Below are positions 24,301 to 35,800 of a DNA stretch of 64,000 nt, piece after piece. A program made the position numbers and the translations under genes. The DNA comes from Bolinopsis microptera (Eukaryota; Ctenophora; Tentaculata; Lobata; Bolinopsidae), in NCBI RefSeq assembly GCF_026151205.1, contig NC_087072.1:19744103-19808102 (forward strand), written 5' to 3'. The notes beneath the pieces are model-generated. The model had not been told where the DNA came from and did no database searches. It saw only the letters and a list, made by a program, of their open reading frames with translations. The stretch's first letter is position 1. Each line of letters begins with the position of its first letter.

Positions 24301-27300
24301 CTCGAATTTTAGGGAAGGGAGGACAGTAGCCTCTGTCTTGATGCTTATCAGCTGTGCAATGTTCGTTATCTCTTCCTGATAAGTTTTAAAACTTGATAAG
24401 AAAGGCGTAGAAATCAAAGTTTTAATACTAACGGTTTTAATTCCCAATCTTTGTTCGAGGTATAAGTATAACGAGAGTTGTGATTTTAAACTGAGGAAAG
24501 TTTAATCACAGTTCTAACGCTCAGCAGTTATCATGAAAAATTAAAGAAATTATCTATGAGAAACTAGTCAATTATCCTCAATTTCAAGATATCAAAAGAG
24601 CTCTAGAAAATGTGCTCTATATCCCAAGTTCCCTGTTACCTCGAGGAATATCTTCTGGTGACTGCACATTTCCTTCTCACTCCCGTACATATAGTCCGTG
24701 AAGTTCTCATGGACCACATAGGTTTTTTCTTCCGAAAATCGAACTCTCTTGGTGTAAATATCATTTTCTGTGTCCAAACTATTTGTAACCCTAATACCTG
24801 ACATCATGATGACAAGTGTAATCAAACATTCAGTTATTAAAAATACTTTTTTGCAGATATTGGAAAGATATTAGAAATAAATATTACTATTACTAAATTA
24901 GGCATAAGTATTAGCAAATTATGATTCTTGAATATTTCTTGAACATGTGAAGACCTACAACTGGTTATGTCAAAATTAGAACGATATACTTAGCAATTTT
25001 AAGTTTTCATGACGCTGTGAATATCACGTATGGAATGAAAAAACGTCAAGACACAATTAACGCCTAGAGTCTGGGAATCATTTTCCTATCCTAATTTACG
25101 CCTATAGATTCAGCTTTTTATCCTAAATTTGATAGAATAACTCACTGAATCCTCTGGATGCATCAACCTTCTGTCCCGGTTCTGGTAGATACTTAACACA
25201 GAAATGCAGATTAAAACAAGCAACAGTCACATTCTCATTGGGGCATGGGTCGTTCTTGTCGATCAGGTTGGCAGACATGTTTGGAAATGTCTGTTTTATG
25301 TCGATATTGATGATGGGCGCTGTTCTGCAATGAGTTGGGTGGCATCAATCACAAATGAGTGGGCTTCTTCACGTTATTATTGAAATTTATTTATGATGGG
25401 ATCAGAAAGAGGAAAAGGATACTTTATCACTTTATAAGTTGTTTGCTTCATTGAAAAAAAATGTTTATAACTAGCTGTGTATATGTAATTGCAGAAAATA
25501 CGTGTGATTCTCCATCGTGATATCTGATAATTTTTAATCTTTTAATTCTCCTCCCACATTTGATTGAGCTATTTCTGGCGAAAATCACGTGAGGAATAAA
25601 TTAGACGGAACGCTAATCTTCATTCCATAGAATCACTCAGAATAGAAAATTAGAATCAACATGTTTTGATGAATCAAAAGTTAAAAAGCAGCGGTTAATT
25701 ATAATTTTATCCATCTTTTGCTTCTATCAAGAAACAATGTGATGACTGATGAGGCGTAGACAGAGTACAGAGTACAGGGTGTTACAAGACTCGTGTATGT
25801 ACGATACCTGTAGATAAAAGCTTTATCGGAAGGAAAAGCACCTACTACCATATCTGGATACCCATTATCATCAATATCACTCCCACCACTCACACTGCTT
25901 CCGAAACCAAACAGTGGAGCCTTGGCTACAGGGAGAGGTGATATGATCTGCAAAAAAATCAGGCCTTAGAGTTAAAGTAAAGTTCCTGAAGGCCATATTG
26001 TATCAATGAAGAGGCCAGAGAGGCAGAAACAGTAACTTTTCTAGGACCTGTGAGATTTAACAACCTGAACAGGTTTACTGAAGGTTGTAAAGCCTTTTTT
26101 AGCACCCAGATAGATGTAAACCCTGCCAGCGTCAGGGGAGAGGTCTGATGGTGCACCCACTGCTAGGTCGTCTAGCCCATCCTTGTTGATGTCACCGAGC
26201 ACTGAGACAACAGCTCCAAATCTACTCCCTGGTCACACATTTTATATTGAGAATAGTGGATAGGCTGGATCTTGTGTAAGTCACCTTTGGTAATCGGAAG
26301 CTGTGTATAAATCTAAAGTCAAAGAAAAATAAGAGTAAGCAAGAACCTGATTTAAAGCCAGTTAACTGAGCTCGAGGAAAGGAAGGTTTACCGGGAGCAT
26401 ATTTGTTAACTTGATAGACGTAGATCTTCCCCCGGTCGTAGTCGCCAGATATGGTGGTGTCCGAGTGGGACGGTGCTCCGATTATCACCTGATGGTTTAT
26501 ATAAACAAGTAACAACCAACTAGTCCTGGTGGATATCTTTTATATAAATATCGAGATCATGTTTTGAGTTCGTGTAATGAACAAGCATGATTGCATACAT
26601 AGGCCATACGGGTAAATTCGTGCAGAATGTTGTGCTAACCTGAAGAGTAGAAAGTTTTGTGTATCCACAAGTTACAGAAGCACCAAAGTATGATCCAATC
26701 TGATGACCCATGGCAAATTGGGACGGGATCACTCCGTTATAAACAGAACCATAATACTTGATGTAGTCAACTTTACCCCGTATATTTTTGGATCGAGGAG
26801 CACTGACAAAGAGATACGTAAATTTATCTTGTTTATCATAGCACGAAGCCGAGGAGTAACCAAAGTAGTCGTAGGTCCGAGAAAATTTCCCGTCTATAGA
26901 TACGCTTTGCAGGGCATTAGCCCCAATTTTTGAGTCGTAGAACATAGTCCTTCCCTTCCAATTCTGGTATCCCACTCCACCGACAGCGAAAAACTCATTG
27001 TTATCGTATGAAGAAGATATCCCCGCGCTGCATCTGTGATAAGATTCAATTACACCTAAATCAAGACAGACTGAGTTGGAACCTGCAATCTATGACCAAC
27101 CTTTCACAACGTATCGAGGTTCCCAATAATAGTATTTCATATTTCCTGTTATGTACATTGTACATGATTATTGATAACTTACCTGTCTGAATCAACAGCC
27201 ATGTAAATACTGACACAGAGATCAGGTAAAAGTTTAGTTTTTCCGTCAGGTTTAATGATCCAACATCTACCTCTCATCCCTACCTCGTTATCTGTTTTCA

Positions 27301-27844
27301 TTATTCCTCTTTTTGTGTACCTAGGTGACAAGATCGTATCTAAAACATAGAGTAGGAGGATACTGGCACTTCTTAGATATCTTGGAAACAACACATTCTA
27401 CCACTGAGATAAGATGTCATATCTTAGAGACAATTTTCACTATTTTTATACAAAACAGACGTACCTGTGTGCACAGGTTACAGCAACAGAAGTGGTAGGA
27501 TCGACAGAGAGGGTGACACCAGTCCACTGCCCCTCTTTCACCTCATCCTTAACTTCCGGAATGTTGTCCACTATCACCTCCTTGCACTGATAACCACTAT
27601 CACCCTCACCACTACTGCAATTATACACTGAGCCCCAGCTTGCTCCGACAGTGCCGTCTTTAAGTGTGATGTTAGCTGTGGGGGCTCCGACCAGCACCCA
27701 TCTGGAGGCTCCAGACCTCTGGACAGCGGTGGAGTAACCGAAATATTCTCCGGGAGATTTTCCAGTTAGAGAAAGAGGGTCGAGGATGTCGATGTTGTAA
27801 GGATGAACTGTTATTATCAAGGCTAGATATATCAACAGAACCAT
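21303..27844 (-). CDS. Integrin alpha chain, no I domain
   Basis: Type I membrane adhesion receptor chain that pairs with a beta chain. Thirteen exons, 5' to 3': 27844-27465, 27320-27183, 27033-26640, 26488-26347, 26228-26065, 25947-25808, 25324-25146, 24797-24640, 24375-24253, 24012-23933, 23439-23136, 23009-22854, 22160-21303; together 1,072 codons with the stop. A signal peptide is followed by YNIDILDP and GEYFGYS, the standard start of the beta-propeller. Later FG-GAP blades carry calcium loops DINKDGLDD and DIDDNGYPD. There is no inserted I domain. Exons 7-12 hold the Cys-paired thigh and calf regions. Exon 13 contains a furin-like KRTKR site, a single transmembrane helix, and KVGFFNR, a variant of the conserved GFFKR that clasps the beta chain. 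The acceptor before exon 13 is weak. Ligand class cannot be read from sequence. Confidence 0.95.
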
Positions 27845-28095
27845 TAAAAACAAATTGGATTAATCTGGATCGGTCTAAATAGCAATGCGATTGTTCAGGA
27901 AATTTGTGAGCAGTCCCAGAACAAATATAGGTCAACTTCTTGACTACGAGTACAAGCAAATAAGTGCAATTTGAGACAATATGATACAGTCAGTATTATA
28001 TTGAATTACCAAAACTTGTGTGCTGTACACCCTTCAGCAGATATACACTGACACTAAAGAACCATGGATACATGTGATGTAAGCTGAGAGCTTAC

Positions 28096-28218
28096 CTGAC
28101 ACAATCTTATCAGTCTTTCCGTTTTTAGGGCAAGCATTTTTAAGTTCCACGAATTCTATCCATCCAGATATCGAGATTGTATCTTTCAGCATTTTTTGCC
28201 CGTTTTCAAAGCCTCTGC
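28096..28218 (-). CDS. Orphan coding exon, phase 1-1
   Basis: A 123-bp stretch with a good acceptor (CATGTAG) and donor (CAG|GTAAGC), open only in one frame, encoding about 41 residues with one Cys (ISISGWIEFVELKNACPKN). It lies 250 bp upstream of the integrin start on the same strand. Both ends are phase 1, so it could be inserted or skipped without frame change. I do not recognise it and cannot join it to the integrin reading frame, because the integrin signal peptide exon begins with its own ATG. It may belong to another transcript. Confidence 0.3.
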
Positions 28219-28428
28219 CTACATGCAACACTTACATCATATCATTTGCTAATATCAGGCATCAGACACACGCAATTGTGTTTTTACCTTTCACCTTTAT
28301 TATTAAGTTATTAGCCTGACCAGGATGTATGATCAGTTATATGTAGCTTATGTACGTGGTATTAAATAATAAACACTCTTAAGGTTTACTGATAACAAAT
28401 TAACAAAATCGGCTGATGTTTTTAAATA

Positions 28429-28947
28429 GTACCTTACAAGACATATTTATAACGTACGAAATGTGGCGGTTTTCCGAAAATTTCGCCATATTTTCGGACC
28501 GCCAAAATTTCGGTCGTCGTAATAGAATCCGTCGCATTATCTTTTAGCTTATTTCAATGACTGTGCCTTCACTGCTTTATTTTGTTTCTAAAAAGTAATA
28601 TCAAGTAAAATAAATAAATAAATTCTGGCATCTTGGGACAAATTATCACCACATCAATGACGAATTGAATGTCAAGCAATACAGTTTAAATTTGCATTAA
28701 AATACATGTATGTGCTAACATGAAAGTCTTACAGTCTTAATACAGACTAAGTTTGAACATGATTTTACCGAATTTCAGAAATTTCCTTATATATTACTGC
28801 TTACTGTCACAAAAAATGATGAAAAATACCCTTATTTTCTGTGACGTCCGAAATTTGACGGTTTTTGTTCAATTTCGCCATATTTTCGGACCGCCAAAAT
28901 TTCGGTCGTCGCAAATTAGTCCGTCACAAAAAAGTCTTGTAAGGTAC
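28429..28947. mobile_element. 519-bp MITE-like element with 14-bp terminal inverted repeats
   Basis: GTACCTTACAAGAC at 28429-28442 is perfectly inverted at 28934-28947. Inside, a 41-bp segment (AATTTCGCCATATTTTCGGA and on) is directly repeated at 28479-28519 and 28871-28911. No transposase frame is present, so it would be non-autonomous. A target-site duplication was not clear. Confidence 0.75.
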
Positions 28948-29194
28948 AGGAAAACCCATAATTTTCCCTTATTTTCTCGCACACCATATTGAATTTCTAT
29001 ATTAAATCAACAGTGCACTCACGGCAGTCGGTATGGGAAGTAATGCAATTCATCTATATTTCACTGCAACATTTTCTGGAACAAATTTCAGTGCTGTATA
29101 ATAAGGAGGGCTGTAATAATTGAAAAAGTTTGCATACTTTGTATTTGTAATTACTTCCATGATGGATTAACCTCCTCCGCATTTTTTTGCAGCT

Positions 29195-29284
29195 ATGGCC
29201 CCGATTTCAAATCATGATCACATTAAATCTGGAACACAATTGATATTTTCCACTTCAGCGGGTCAGTGCACAGCGTGGTGCCAG
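29195..29284 (+). CDS. Candidate short first exon upstream of the glutaredoxin gene
   Basis: An ATG opens 30 codons ending at a good donor (CAG|GTGAGG), with a Cys-containing end (GQCTAWCQ). The phase does not fit the first glutaredoxin exon, so if real it belongs to another transcript or to a non-coding leader. Weak evidence. Confidence 0.2.
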
Positions 29285-29664
29285 GTGAGGCTGATTGTAA
29301 TATAACACTGCCTCTACTGAAGTACAGATCTTGTTAGGGTTCCTCTCATTTAAATTTTAGAGGATCCACAAATTGGATATTTTTCTTTTATCGCGTTTCA
29401 ATCAGTGATGATTCTTTTTCCCGTAGACTGCCATAGGAATATGGCTATTTTGAAGCTATTTTGTGGTCCAATTGTAGAAGTTTGACTGCGATTTTCGAGA
29501 TTTAACGGTTCGATGAACAGTTATCGTTTAAAACATATATAATCGTTATTTAAGCTGGGTTCTAAAAGGAAGGCGGTCAGGGTTGTTCGAATCATAACAA
29601 CTTATAGACCCCTAATTTGTATATTATAAGATTTGATACCCCGCCAAATATCTACAACCCAGAG

Positions 29665-31942
29665 ATGACGTGGTTATCGGAAGAGATCGAGAAGTGTGTG
29701 GTCCTGCTCGTGGCTAAACAGAGGTGTGGTGACTGCGATGCTGCCAAACAGTACTGTCTCAAGGCAGGTTGGTCAGATTTGACGCCAAATTACCCAAACA
29801 ATGATCCAAATGATTGGTAAATTGAGAGATATTTAAAATGACTTGTCCGATACGAAACCGTAAATTGAATCACTCAACCGAACGAGTATTTCATCATATC
29901 AACAATAATTAATGATACTATAAATATCCGGCGCTAAAAGTAAAAAAGTTAAATTAGCATAATGAATACCATAGCACTGCTGACCATAATTGCTTGACCT
30001 CATGACCTCTAATTGGCCCTCAAGCTCCGCCCCCAAGGACTAAGATAATACCCGACAAAACGTGATGATCAAGTTATGAAGAAACGTGACAACATCACTT
30101 ACGATACATGTACAAAGTTCCGGGACATAGGCTTTACTTTGGGTGATCTATACCTGACGATCTTAATATGTGATTTAGTAGACCAAGACCTTGTCCTAAA
30201 GGCCTAGAGGCTAGACAGCATTAAAACTACAGACTCTGTCTGGGTCCTTGTTCTGTAGCTGCTTAATGTCCTGCACGGGGCTACCCGGCCATTCGAGGAT
30301 TAGAAATACGTAACCTTTAGTAACGGAGTTTCGGACGTTACGAAATAAGAGGGTTTCTAACACGACAACAATCCTGTTCATCCAGTTCGTGAGCTTTAAA
30401 AAGAGAAACAGCAGGAAATTTACCCTCCCGCGCAGGGTTCACGGAAAGCGAGATCATTATACACGAGGTCGGAATCAGAAGGGACGGAACAGAAATCCTG
30501 GCGGAAGCGGGAAAACTTACCAAGTCTACATCCTGCCCACTTATCTGGGTCAGGGGGAAGGTTAGAAATACTTTCACTTTCGTTTTTAGTTCGCTGTTAT
30601 CAGAGGATAGAGATTACGATAAAACGAAGAATAAAATACCAAGTAACAACTTTATATGGTATATGCACTAAGAAACCCCCTGACCCCTGTTCAAATTACT
30701 GTTACCATTGGTTACTCGCACGCGTTACATTAACAAATTATAATGGCTATGGGCAATGGATATAAGTTTTATGAAGACACGCCTGATATTGCGTTACCTT
30801 CAGCTTCGGTCTTCGGAACACACCCGGGTACACATGCATTGACCGTATAAGGAATAATCAGCGACTTATCTTCCCTACTCAGGTACTGGGCGGGTTGGAG
30901 GAAGCTAGGCAGGCCTGGTTTGACGGCACTCTACCTAAAGCTAAGTACGACATGGTTCTAGAACAGGCTGCCCGGGAGATGGTGGCTCACAGTGCCACTA
31001 CTAATACTCTGGTCGTGTTCAGTAAGAAGACCTGTCCACCTTGTACAGAGGTCAAGATCATGCTCGAAGAAGCTGGTACGTGTTTTCTGAAGTTTTAAGT
31101 TACGTAGCGTACTTAGCTGGCCCTGAAACTGAAAGGCTTTGAATACTGCCATGTGCGCTAATTATTGAATATTGAATTTTTTGCGATTTAAAACCCAAAT
31201 TACTTCAACAAACTTAAACACGTCACAGGTTTCACGAAGGAACAAACGAATGTTATCACCATTTCGGACTGGCCGTCCATGGATCACATCCAGGAGCATT
31301 GTAGACAGATAACAGGAGAGAGATGGACCCCCCGGGTCTGGATTAACGGCAAGGTACTTTTTATTTCGTTATATCTCAGTGTTACTGTTAGAGACGTTAC
31401 TTGTGGAAGTCGTCCAGTTGGAATATTATACTATTATAGGTGGCCTAGTGGTTAGAGCATCCGCCTTCTGCGCAGAAGGTTCAGGGTTCGATCCATTGGA
31501 TCTATGCGATCTCCTCAGCCGAATGATAGGAAACTTAATCGAGGGTTAAATGAGGAGGGGTACCTGTTAAAAGTTCAAGAAACTTCCTAGGATACCCCTT
31601 CAGTGCATACTGTAAAACATAGTACTATTAACTATTAATATTTGTTGAGTAAATTTTGGGGCCCAATGGGTGTCGATATATTGGCATTTTGCGGAATTTG
31701 ACATTTCACAATTCCTACAGTTTTACTATAATAGATATTTTACTCGTAGATTATTTTTTTTAATAGAATCGTATGATATTCTGAAGTTATTTTCCTATTC
31801 AACGTTCCTAGCTCATTGATGTCATATACTCATTACTCAGGCAATGGGAGGGATCAAAGAGGTAAAGCCCATGTTTGAAAATGAAGACCTGCACGCGCTA
31901 GCGGACAGTCTGGCAGGGAAATCGGGTCCGGTCAAGTTGTAG
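29665..31942 (+). CDS. Tandem two-domain glutaredoxin
   Basis: A thiol-disulfide oxidoreductase of the glutaredoxin fold that would use glutathione in the cytosol or nucleus (no targeting signal seen). Exons 29665-29767, 30436-30560, 30883-31075, 31229-31353, 31841-31942 give 215 residues. Domain 1 has active site CGDC and ends TSCPLIWVRGKVLGG; domain 2 has CPPC and ends WTPRVWINGKAMGG. These are the cis-Pro/GG glutathione-binding features in altered form (CP and TP). Both domains are split at the same two places: phase 1 before a GFT motif and phase 0 after GK. The exons encoding those middle parts are both exactly 125 bp. That shows an internal gene duplication. The start ATG lies just ahead of the first beta strand. 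Exon 4-5 intron contains a SINE. A polyadenylation signal AATAAA follows at 32150. Confidence 0.9.
31439..31620 (+). mobile_element. tRNA-derived SINE
   Basis: The 5' end reads like a tRNA gene: GGTGGCCTAGTGGTTAGAGC (A box) and GGGTTCGATCC (B box, near 31484-31494), spaced as in a tRNA. It continues with CTCAGCCGAAT and GAGGGTTAAATGAG, a pair shared with the SINE at 47.9-48.3 kb. The 3' limit is approximate; TACTATTA-like sequence flanks both ends. It lies in the last glutaredoxin intron. Confidence 0.8.
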
Positions 31943-32149
31943 ACACCCATAAGAGACAAGTCTAGAGGGATTGAATTATGTGAAAAGATTCGCTGAATTT
32001 TTCTTGATTGAGTGTTGATTAGTATTAGAGGTTTCAGAGTATTTTACCTTGCACGGATATAGAAACAAGTTTAAATGCAGATATTATTATTGGTAAAATG
32101 AATTTTCAGCTATCAATTTTATTATCGAAATGTATTTACATTTACTAAA

Positions 32150-32155
32150 AATAAA
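32150..32155 (+). terminator. Polyadenylation signal, glutaredoxin gene
   Basis: AATAAA, about 210 bp after the stop codon of the glutaredoxin gene. Confidence 0.5.
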
Positions 32156-32699
32156 AGATAAGTAGATCTATTTACACTTTACAGCCTAGCGATTCAGCAG
32201 CGTAGAAAGAAAATGAACGTATAAAAAGTGGTCAATAAGTTAAATCTATCCCCGGTCATCCAGAATGTTTAAAAAAATCTGATGCTTTTGCTCACGCCAA
32301 AAGAAGTCTGTTAGTGACAAGGACAAAGAGAAAATCAGAAACATGCTTCCAGCATTAGGCTGAACCTAGAAGGATTCACGTGAAAATGTGCATCACATCT
32401 CCACATGGAGCCGTCTGAACTATAAAGAGACGAAGACACATTGATTAATCAAGTCCAGATCTTGCTACATTTAAACTAGAGTCCTGTCCTAGAGGATATC
32501 ATCAACAAATACATCAAATAAACATCATGTCAAGAGAGAAGCGCTACGTCACGTGGTTAACTGGTTACGTCACGTGGTTACGTCACGGCTGAGGCGAGGC
32601 CGATGGATTAAGAAACTGTGTCTGGAATAAGGTTGATTACGGAACTCCATTCGAGGTTGTACTAGAGATCTGAAAAAATAAACTTCACATTCAGCCTTG

Positions 32700-32705
32700 T
32701 TTATT
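32700..32705 (-). terminator. Polyadenylation signal, NEK1 gene
   Basis: AATAAA on the minus strand about 170 bp after the NEK1 stop codon. It faces the glutaredoxin signal, so the two genes converge. Confidence 0.45.
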
Positions 32706-32874
32706 TTATTTCAAAAATTTCTGAAAAAAGTTTTGTAGAAAATATAAAGTACAACTTACAATTTAACTTGTTAATTGACAGATATTTAAATTTTCATGGA
32801 TATATTTATAAAAACCCACATACGATAGAAACAAACCAACAAAAATGAATAACAACAACCTTACCTGATCTTTG

Positions 32875-35800
32875 TCACGATTTATTCTCGGAGCAGAAAG
32901 CACTGTCAGCCATTACCAAGTGTAGGATAGCAGGGAAGAGGTGTTGAGCTTCACCGAGTAGAGCTGCCACTTTGTCTTGAACTTCCTTCTCGAACGAGAG
33001 ATCCTCATCATCGCTATCCTGCACTTTCTGAAATATTCAGAAATCTTAATAGTGCTGATATTTTATTGAAAGCTGAGTTGTGCCATTTTGGCGTTCTGGG
33101 GCATTTAAAATAAAATATATAATTTTTCCGGAAAATAAGAAAAGACATGACGTAGTAAAAAACTGTTGACGTAGAGGACCGACCTGTATAATATTGTAAG
33201 CCTGGATAAGGATCTCATGACCTATCCGCTTCTCCAGTGCCTCCCTGGACTGCTCTAACCGACCGAACACGCTCTCGTTCTCCCCAAAATTCTCGTCGTC
33301 TTGACAACTGTCGTCAAACTGGGGAGACTGACTCCTCTGTGAGCCTGGAAATGTTCTTTCTATCATCTCGAGTAAAATATTAGAGAACTTTTAGACATTT
33401 TCCGAGGATTGTTTGAGTAAAATCTTTCGCTATTTTTGGTTAACTGTTGACTAAAAAGATACTCACAATTTTTAGAGCTGTCTGCATCATTAACCTCATC
33501 ACTTTCGTCATCACTAAAAGGTGACTTGCAGGTCCCGAATGTAACGTCGTCATCGCCTGTAAAGGGGCATTCAATAAAGAGGCATTTTTAATGGGACGGA
33601 TTTTAAGATTCTGAGACTTCTAGGGATGAGATATTTCAGATATAATTATCTAAGACTCACTTGGCACGTCGTCCAGAACACTCTGCAAGCTCTTCACAAG
33701 CTCCAGGTATTCTTCTTCCTCGGAATCAGACTTCACTGTGTCCTCAACATCACTGTTGTTTTCATTTATCTGAGGAGAATGGACATAACCATTAGACGTT
33801 TTTACCTAAACTGTACTAAGTGTTCCGTTTTCCGTTTGGACCAGAAAAGCAACAGTTTAGACTGGGAAAAATAAAGGAAAAACTGTGGGCTGCCCTTACT
33901 TTTCCGACCTATTTTTCGGCTAAAACTTTGACAAAATTTCATCGGAGCCCAGAATTATTCTGCTATGTTCTGACTGAGACAGACTGGCGATCACTAACCT
34001 CTGCCTGATCGCTGCTACGAGAAATATCTCCCTTTCTCTGCGAGTTGGGTTTTATCACAATCTGAGGAACACCCACAGGGGTCTCGCTCATTGGCGTGTG
34101 GTATTCAGAGGCCTGGGTGCTAAACTTATTATGGGGAGTCCTCTCGATATCCTTCTCTTCCTCTTCAACTATGACCTCAGTTTCAAGTTCGACGTCTTCA
34201 TTGTCAGAGAGAGACGTTTTCTTGGCCTCATTGTCGTTAGCATCATTGAGGTCAGGTAAGGATACGGTACGAAGTTTTTGAACATCTGTGTCGAATGTGC
34301 CGGTCGCTAATAAGGCAAGTGTTGCCTCCTGTTCTTCAGATTGCAGTCTCGATAGGACCGACTTTGCATCTGCGGCTTTAGTAGGAGTTTGCACCTAAAA
34401 ATAGAACAAATTTTTAATAATCTTTCCTCAGAAAAATGTTGATAAACAAGTACTTGATAATCGAAATGTTGTGAACAATAGGCGTATTAAACGATTGAGG
34501 TCAATAAATTTGTGTTTGATAGTTGTGCTTGCAACAATAAAATGCAGATTGTGCAGCTTGCAAAAGCCACTCCGTACCACTGCACCACTTGAGACCTCTG
34601 ACCTTATAAATATAAGAATATATGAAACTGCAGGTGGCCGATCCGCCTCCTCCACTGACCTGATCAATAAATGAAACTGCAGGTGGCAGATCCGCCTCTT
34701 CCACCGGTCTCTTCAACGGGGACCCTGAGGGCATCACTTGACTTTCCTCGTCTGCATCATCTGTGTAGTCAGTGTGCTCTACTGCTACGGACTGATTATT
34801 ATCGGATCGAGAAGGTTCAGCAGGCTGTATGTCGCCAGATTTGTCCCATGCTCCCCCTGAAGAGTTAGGCCCAGTTACCCTGATACTAGCCCCCAAGTCC
34901 TCTACCTCCAAATCTGCATCCTCAACAACTTGGGACACCTGACAGGAGATTAGAATGAAAAATAAGATTCGAGAATCAAATTCATATGACGCACAATTTT
35001 CATATAATTTTTAATATTTTGTGGCTATTTGGTATAAATAAAGGTTCCTTAAAATGTATCGGAACTTGCCACTGAAATTACAAAGATCAGGCAACAATTC
35101 AATGCTATCAATATCCACTGACCTTGCTAGGGCTAGTGATTGTTTTAGATCCGGTGCTATCTTTATTAGATTTCCTCATCTTATTAGACTCGTTCAAAAT
35201 GTCGTCCATATGCTGGAAATTACCAATACCACCAAACAGATCGTTCTGTGTGGATTCAGGTGACACATCCTTCTTTTCTGGTATTGGTGGTTTAGCCACC
35301 GAAACGACTGGCTTCTCCGGCGATACTGTTGGTTTTGCTGGTGATACTATTGGTTTTGCTGGGGACACTATTGGCTTTGCTGGTGATATTGTTGGCTTTG
35401 CTGGTGATATTGTTGGCTTTGCTGGTGATATTGTTGGCTTTGCTGGGGACACTATTGGCTTGGCTTGAGATGTTGTCGGCTCATCCGGCAACCTCTTATC
35501 AGGACATGCGGATGAACTGGATGTATCTGAAAGTTCAAAATAGAATATTTATTGAAAACAGAAAAATAATTGATATCGTAATTGTAATCACGCATGACGT
35601 AATTCGATCTGTAAATCTAAGAAGCGCAGAGATAAGGCTTGGTCTGAAGCTAAGATGAGAAAATTTTCACCTGTATAACTGGTGACAATCAGCAACTAGT
35701 TTTGATGTTATATTTTGTTTGGTTTGATACACACGTGAAAATTACGCGCGAATAATAAATCGATCGAAATCTTGTTACACACGATGCTGACATCGCGACT

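Noticed and set aside
29195-29284. First exon of the glutaredoxin gene
   Set aside because: The phase 0 donor cannot be joined to exon 29665-29767 without a stop, and the ATG at 29665 already gives a normal domain start.
31439-31510. A functional tRNA gene
   Set aside because: It has A and B boxes but no clean acceptor stem pairing, and it continues into SINE body sequence; a tRNA-derived SINE fits better.
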